Assembly (NCBI GenBank): GCA_030407085.1
Contig: CM059585.1
Coordinates: 88,550,501-88,614,500, forward strand
Source of the DNA: Trichopria drosophilae
Lineage: Eukaryota > Arthropoda > Insecta > Hymenoptera > Diapriidae
Length of the DNA: 64,000 nt
Direction: 5' to 3'
The stretch's first letter is position 1, and each line of letters opens with the position of its first letter. Made by a program: the position numbers and the translations under genes. Under the pieces are notes generated by a model. The model was given only the letters and a program-made list of their open reading frames with translations, had not been told where the DNA came from and ran no database searches. Below are positions 60,036 through 64,000 of the stretch, one piece after another.

Positions 60036-60208
60036 TTACCCAGATAGCAGAATAAAAATGCGTCAAATTATGAGGTTTTCTGAGCTTGAGGTCGTAATGT
60101 TCTCATAATGATCTCAAGTATAGAAAAACCTTTAAAATTTGACGCATCCGATCTCACATAGAACACATTATGAGCTCATTTTGAACTATTATTCTCTTAT
60201 TTGGGTAT
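60036..60208. mobile_element. 173-base MITE, CCCAGATAGCAGAATAA ends
   Basis: TACCCAGATAGCAGAATAA at the left and TTATTCTCTTATTTGGGTA at the right are inverted. Inside, TGCGTCAAATTATGAGGTTT and AACCTTTAAAATTTGACGCA face each other. Confidence 0.65.
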
Positions 60209-60549
60209 ATGGACTCAAGAAATGTTGGCCCTAATCAACATGTGATATATCCTGTGATATATCATCTAACACTTGACGTCGTGATTATGTAATAAATGGT
60301 GCAACAACCCGAACAGCACAATCTGTCCCGGGATGTCCTGAGGAGCTCCTGAGGACGTCCAAATGTCCGCTGTTGGTTCTCGGGAGCTCCTTTATAAAGA
60401 CGATAATTCTTGTTCAATTTGTTATCGATTTTTTTTTGCTCAGTTCTTAGTTTATGTCGTGTTTATTAAAACTATTATAGTGGTCTCAAACTTTTTTTGA
60501 GTGTGAATGAAAAATAAAAATACAACATTTCAAATTCTCGACATTATAG

Positions 60550-61160
60550 ACTATCAGGGTACTGAAACCATTGAAACAAATGCATCATTCCCGGACAGGA
60601 ATCTTTCCCTCGTCAAAAAATGTTGTGAGGGAATGACGAAATGAAACAAAATTGCCAGAAGTTTATAAACATATCCTTACTTTCTTACGAACTATGTACA
60701 GTACTCTATTACAACCGGAAACATATACAAATATGCTATGATTATTGAATAAAAAAGTGCGTACCTTTTGATTACATTACATGAGGGAATGACTTAAAAA
60801 AATGTAATATCCAAAAAAGTTGTCGTCAAATTAGTTTCCTCAAAACATCTGTTCTTCATCCGCCCGTAATAATGTATGTTGTCAAGGCTAATGTTGCCAA
60901 CTAAACAAAAATGTAGTGGAGCTTGATAAACCTGTAAATTTTGCTCCAATCAGACTGCTTTAAAACGGCGAGGGAATGATCGATTTTTTACGGACAAATT
61001 TTGAATTGTATTTTAAAATATTTCCAATCTCATTTTTTAAACTATAAACTCATGTAGGTCAATACTATCATACAAGAGTAAAAAATGAGATAGCAAACGA
61101 CTTTTACGATTAAAGTTAATGATTTTCTTCGAGGACATAGTGGGGAAATGATTTTCAGGG
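60550..61160. repeat. periodic GAGGGAATGA motif block
   Basis: GAGGGAATGA appears at about 60627, 60782 and 60968, and GGGGAAATGA at 61142, spaced 155-186 bases. Opposite-strand forms (TCCCTCGTCA) lie at 60606. CAGGGTAC occurs at 60556 and 61157 as a direct pair. Confidence 0.55.
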
Positions 61161-61169
61161 TACTTTTCT

Positions 61170-62225
61170 TGAATATATCGTTTTTGTTTAACATATAAAA
61201 ATTTTTTTACATAAATTCTTACATCGAATACAGTAGTTTAATTAATAAAAAAGACTTTTCGTAATTAACGATCCTGGTTTTTAGAAATCATTAAGGACAT
61301 CAATTTCGATTCTTTTGTGAGAATCAGCCATATGTTGGGTATAACGTTCCAGCTTCCGAATAACTCTCATTGGAAATGTTACAACTTTTTTTAATTAACA
61401 GAGAATATTAATAAGAACAATTATTATTTTTGTTTGTTTTTATCACACGGTACATCGCATCGTGTAATATCTCGTATTCTGTTTTTTATCTAAGAACATA
61501 TTTTGAACGCATTTTGAAGAACAATTTCAGAGTTCAGAAAAGTTGTAGGATTTCTTTAATAGTTCCTTTTGAGATCAACCCACTGATTGGGTAATAAATA
61601 TAACTATTAATTGATTAATCGAATTAAATAATCGTAAATATTATTTTAATAACAATTAATATAATGTGAGAATTCGTATGGATTCAGAATTTTCTTATTG
61701 TCGATATTACATTCGGATTCCCAAGGATCAATAAAAAAACAAAATTTAGATTTAGTTTTCCACATAAACCCGGTTAAATCCACCTTGAACACAATCCTAA
61801 AAAGTAAATTGAAATATTCTTATCTTGGTTTTAAAAATTCATCATCCCAAAAGCGAGTTCGTGTGCAAAAATTCGTAATACGATTTCATACGTTTCTATC
61901 TCGTTTCTTTTCTCGTTATTTCGCGATAAAGCGCATGAAATCGTATGCAAGATGATGCAAAGAATTAAAACGTATCGAATCGAATGAAATGAGTGGAAGG
62001 AAGCATTTAGGAATAAAAATTATTGGGATCCCAATAAACGAAAAAGTATAAGGAATCGATATTTTGCATTCTGTTTCTTTCTAGTGGCGTATTGATTATT
62101 CGAGATTCTTATTCGAATTTATACTATTTTAAACGACCTGTAATATCAGAATTGAATTCATTCGATCTTATACGATACCGTATTTAACGCATTACAAAAA
62201 TTGATTTGTTGCGGCTTAGAATTAG
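61170..62225. other. intergenic stretch, nothing recognised
   Basis: AT-rich; a run of CGTAT/ATACG-rich sequence (61860-61980) stands out but no gene or element is supported. Confidence 0.45.
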
Positions 62226-62228
62226 CTT

Positions 62229-62931
62229 CCCTGGCGAAAAAATCAGATTGAAACGGAATGACTTTCATTCCGTCTTAGTCCGTTTCATGCCGTAATCTGT
62301 CCCCTATCCAACCTGGCCATTCCTGTCGAAACTGAAAATGATATCCAATTGAATCAGATATAAACCGAAAGTTTCCGAAATAATCAATGAATGAGAATGA
62401 ATCGCTGATGAATCCTGACCAATCCTGTGCTGATTTTGAAACGAATGAATTGGGTTTGATCCGATTTAATCCTAAATAGTGCGACCAGTCTTGATCCAAA
62501 TAAATCCAATCTATTTCGAAATTATTTGGTCCATTTCAATCCGTCTCATTCCATTCTAATTCGTTATGGACGAAACGAATGAGCGGGGATTCGTTCCAGT
62601 TGAAATGGGGAAATGAAACGGATTACCTTTGTGTGTCAGAATGAGCGAGGATTTGTTCGAATAGAAATCGAGGAATGAAATGGATAGGAAATGTGTTTCG
62701 GAATGACTCAGGATTCGTTCGGATCGAAATCGAGGAATGGAACGGTTTACATATGTGTCTCGGAATGACTGAGGATGAAAACGGATAGAATTTTCCGGTA
62801 TGGCATGGCTTGGAATGGAATGAGAAAGTGACCCGCATTGAATTCGGATTAAACAGGGGACAGATTCCGGATAGCCTCGGATTGCACCGGTTTCGGTCGG
62901 ATTAAATTCCTATCCGGAACTTTCGCCAGGG
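62229..62931. mobile_element. 703-base element with CCCTGGCGAAA ends
   Basis: CCCTGGCGAAAA at 62229 and TTTCGCCAGGG ending 62931 are inverted termini. Much of the interior is built from short GAAACGGAATGA/TCATTCCGT-type phrases. It carries a 62-base minisatellite (62577-62840). Confidence 0.65.
62577..62840 (+). repeat. 62-base minisatellite, four units
   Basis: Units starting GAATGAGCG or GAATGACTC at 62577, 62639, 62701 and 62761, each with GGATTCGTTCGGATCGAAAT and GGAATGGAACGGTTTACAT or variants. The units are about 61-62 bases and diverged. Confidence 0.8.
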
Positions 62932-62939
62932 TTTAAATT

Positions 62940-63640
62940 CTGTTAATTTAATCGAAGAATTGATTATATTGTTTTCCGTATTTCATAATTTTCGAAGAAA
63001 TGTACTGTTTTCTGTTGAAATCATTGGATAATCCACTTTGAGGTTATGTGCGTTTACGAATCGCGTATAATATCGTATACACTACTCGCATTCGTAACTG
63101 AAAGAGTGGGAAAGAAACAGACTGATTTCGTATTAAATCGTACACAGATTTTTCGCATACGTTTTCGTTCGTTGGGATGTTACGTATCATAACATTTGTT
63201 TGAAATGTTTGAAAAACTTGTTTAAACTTTGTTAAAACTTTGTTTAACATATTATTAATCAAAATTGTTTGAGATGTGTAAAAGACGATGATAGTCAACG
63301 AATTTAAACATTCGGGCATGAATAAAAAATCATTTTTCCTTGCTAAAATGCCACAAAAACTTTCTCCAAAATTTATTTAGGGAATTCCACTAGAATCATT
63401 CGAATTCTAGCGCCTCCGGACTCCTAGGGACTTCCAAAGGTAACTAGGAACTAGGCCTAGGTAAAAAACCTGACAATCCCGTCCTAACCTGAAAATAGCA
63501 CACAGGAGGCGGTGTAGGTGTAGGGTTGTTATAGGTTTTAGCAAATTAATATAAACAAAGGCACAATATTGTGTTTTTATATCTAATATTTCAGATTAAT
63601 AAATTCAACTACTTTTTTCATTGTGAGATACAACTTTGTT
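62940..63640. promoter_or_regulatory. DENR upstream region, no clear promoter motif
   Basis: AT-rich sequence upstream of DENR. A modestly GC-richer patch at 63400-63530 (AACTAGGCCTAGG, AGGCGGTGTAGGTGTAGGG) is the likeliest core promoter. A TTTTAG at 63645-63650 could be an acceptor of a 5' UTR intron, but this is only a possibility. Confidence 0.25.
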
Positions 63641-63681
63641 GTATATTTTAGAGATAAAATTGTGTGAGAAGGTTAAAAAGA

Positions 63682-63789
63682 ATGTCGGAAGAGGAGAAAC
63701 GGACCACAAACTTACGATTAGGACCGGATCCTAACGTTGTTTATCCGATAAAAGTTCAATATTGTGGAAATTGCTCGCTTCCGATTGAG
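63682..63789 (+). CDS. DENR: DENR coding exon 1 (residues 1-36)
   Basis: The ATG at 63682 begins MSEEEKRTTNLRLGPDPN and continues VVYPIKVQYCGNCSLPIE to the donor GAG|GTATAA at 63790. An in-frame TAA at 63655-63657 excludes an upstream start in the same exon. GPDP...YP...V.YCG.CSLP.E is the signature of density-regulated protein. DENR pairs with MCTS1 and acts on the 40S subunit, recycling post-termination complexes and aiding re-initiation after short uORFs. Cys28 and Cys31 are the first two zinc ligands of the N-terminal zinc-binding motif; the other two are in exon 2. The region upstream lacks a CpG island, unlike clu. Confidence 0.95.
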
Positions 63790-63910
63790 GTATAATTTTG
63801 GAAAATTTATTTCTACTACATTCCTTAAATTTCGTTCAAAACATTTCTTTTTTTTTTAAATATTACCATTTAATTTGCTTTATAAAATATTTATTGATTT
63901 TTATTTTCAG

Positions 63911-64000
63911 TATTGTGAATATTATCCCGATTACGAGAAATGTAAGCAATGGCTCGAAAAGAATTTGCCATTAGAGTTCGAAAAGGTAAAATTAGGTACG
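63911..64000 (+). CDS. DENR: DENR coding exon 2, partial (residues 37-66 or fewer)
   Basis: The acceptor TTATTTTCAG ends at 63910 and the exon reads [18 protein letters not shown] followed by LPLEFEK. Cys38 and Cys47 complete a C-x2-C-x6-C-x8-C zinc motif with exon 1, with the same spacing as in vertebrate DENR. The frame stays open to the window edge (VKLGT). There is a weak GTAAAA after GAAAAG at 63986, so the exon could end there, but read-through is as likely. The SUI1/eIF1-like C-terminal domain lies beyond 64000. Confidence 0.92.

Noticed and set aside
1..64000. A novel multi-gene system
   Set aside because: Apart from clu and DENR and one candidate exon, the window is intronic or intergenic DNA filled with non-autonomous repeats; nothing supports a gene cluster.

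Overview
This is a eukaryotic nuclear window, almost certainly from an insect. It is AT-rich, and its genes are split by GT-AG introns that are long and packed with short inverted-repeat transposons. Protein similarity points to an insect. Hymenoptera is a reasonable guess from the CpG-dense promoter and the repeat style, but the sequence alone does not settle the order.

Two conserved genes can be supported. (1) clu (clueless/CLUH, clustered mitochondria protein) lies on the minus strand. Eight coding exons were rebuilt by hand with matching splice phases: 57005-56918, 13899-13649, 7886-7464, 6955-6589, 1764-1628, 1546-1266, 731-605 and 536-362. They give about 616 N-terminal residues, under half of the family length; the remainder lies beyond the left edge. 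Intron 1 is about 43 kb (13900-56917) and makes up most of the window. (2) DENR (density-regulated protein, a translation recycling/re-initiation factor) starts at 63682 on the plus strand and runs off the right edge. The two genes are head to head, 6.7 kb apart. Both act around translation: CLU binds mRNAs for mitochondrial proteins, and DENR works with MCTS1 at the 40S subunit. Nothing here shows that they are co-regulated.

Layout: 1-13.9 kb holds clu exons 2-8, with introns full of fold-back elements. 13.9-56.9 kb is clu intron 1: no convincing protein-coding gene, dozens of MITE-like elements, several large palindromes, two tRNA-derived SINE copies, satellite-like tandem arrays, and a few unique, GC-richer islands that look like enhancer candidates or alternative exons. 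56.5-57.5 kb is the CpG-rich clu promoter and first exon, with three CCAAT boxes spaced exactly 40 bp apart. 57.6-59.3 kb is a large inverted repeat. 59.3-63.6 kb is intergenic DNA with further elements. DENR begins at 63.7 kb.

No transposase, rRNA, intact tRNA gene or CRISPR array is visible. The most notable non-genic structures are a dispersed module containing ATGGCGGATCC that recurs across the window and inside several palindromes, an 857-bp near-perfect palindrome at 50.0 kb, and a candidate plus-strand exon antisense to clu intron 1.
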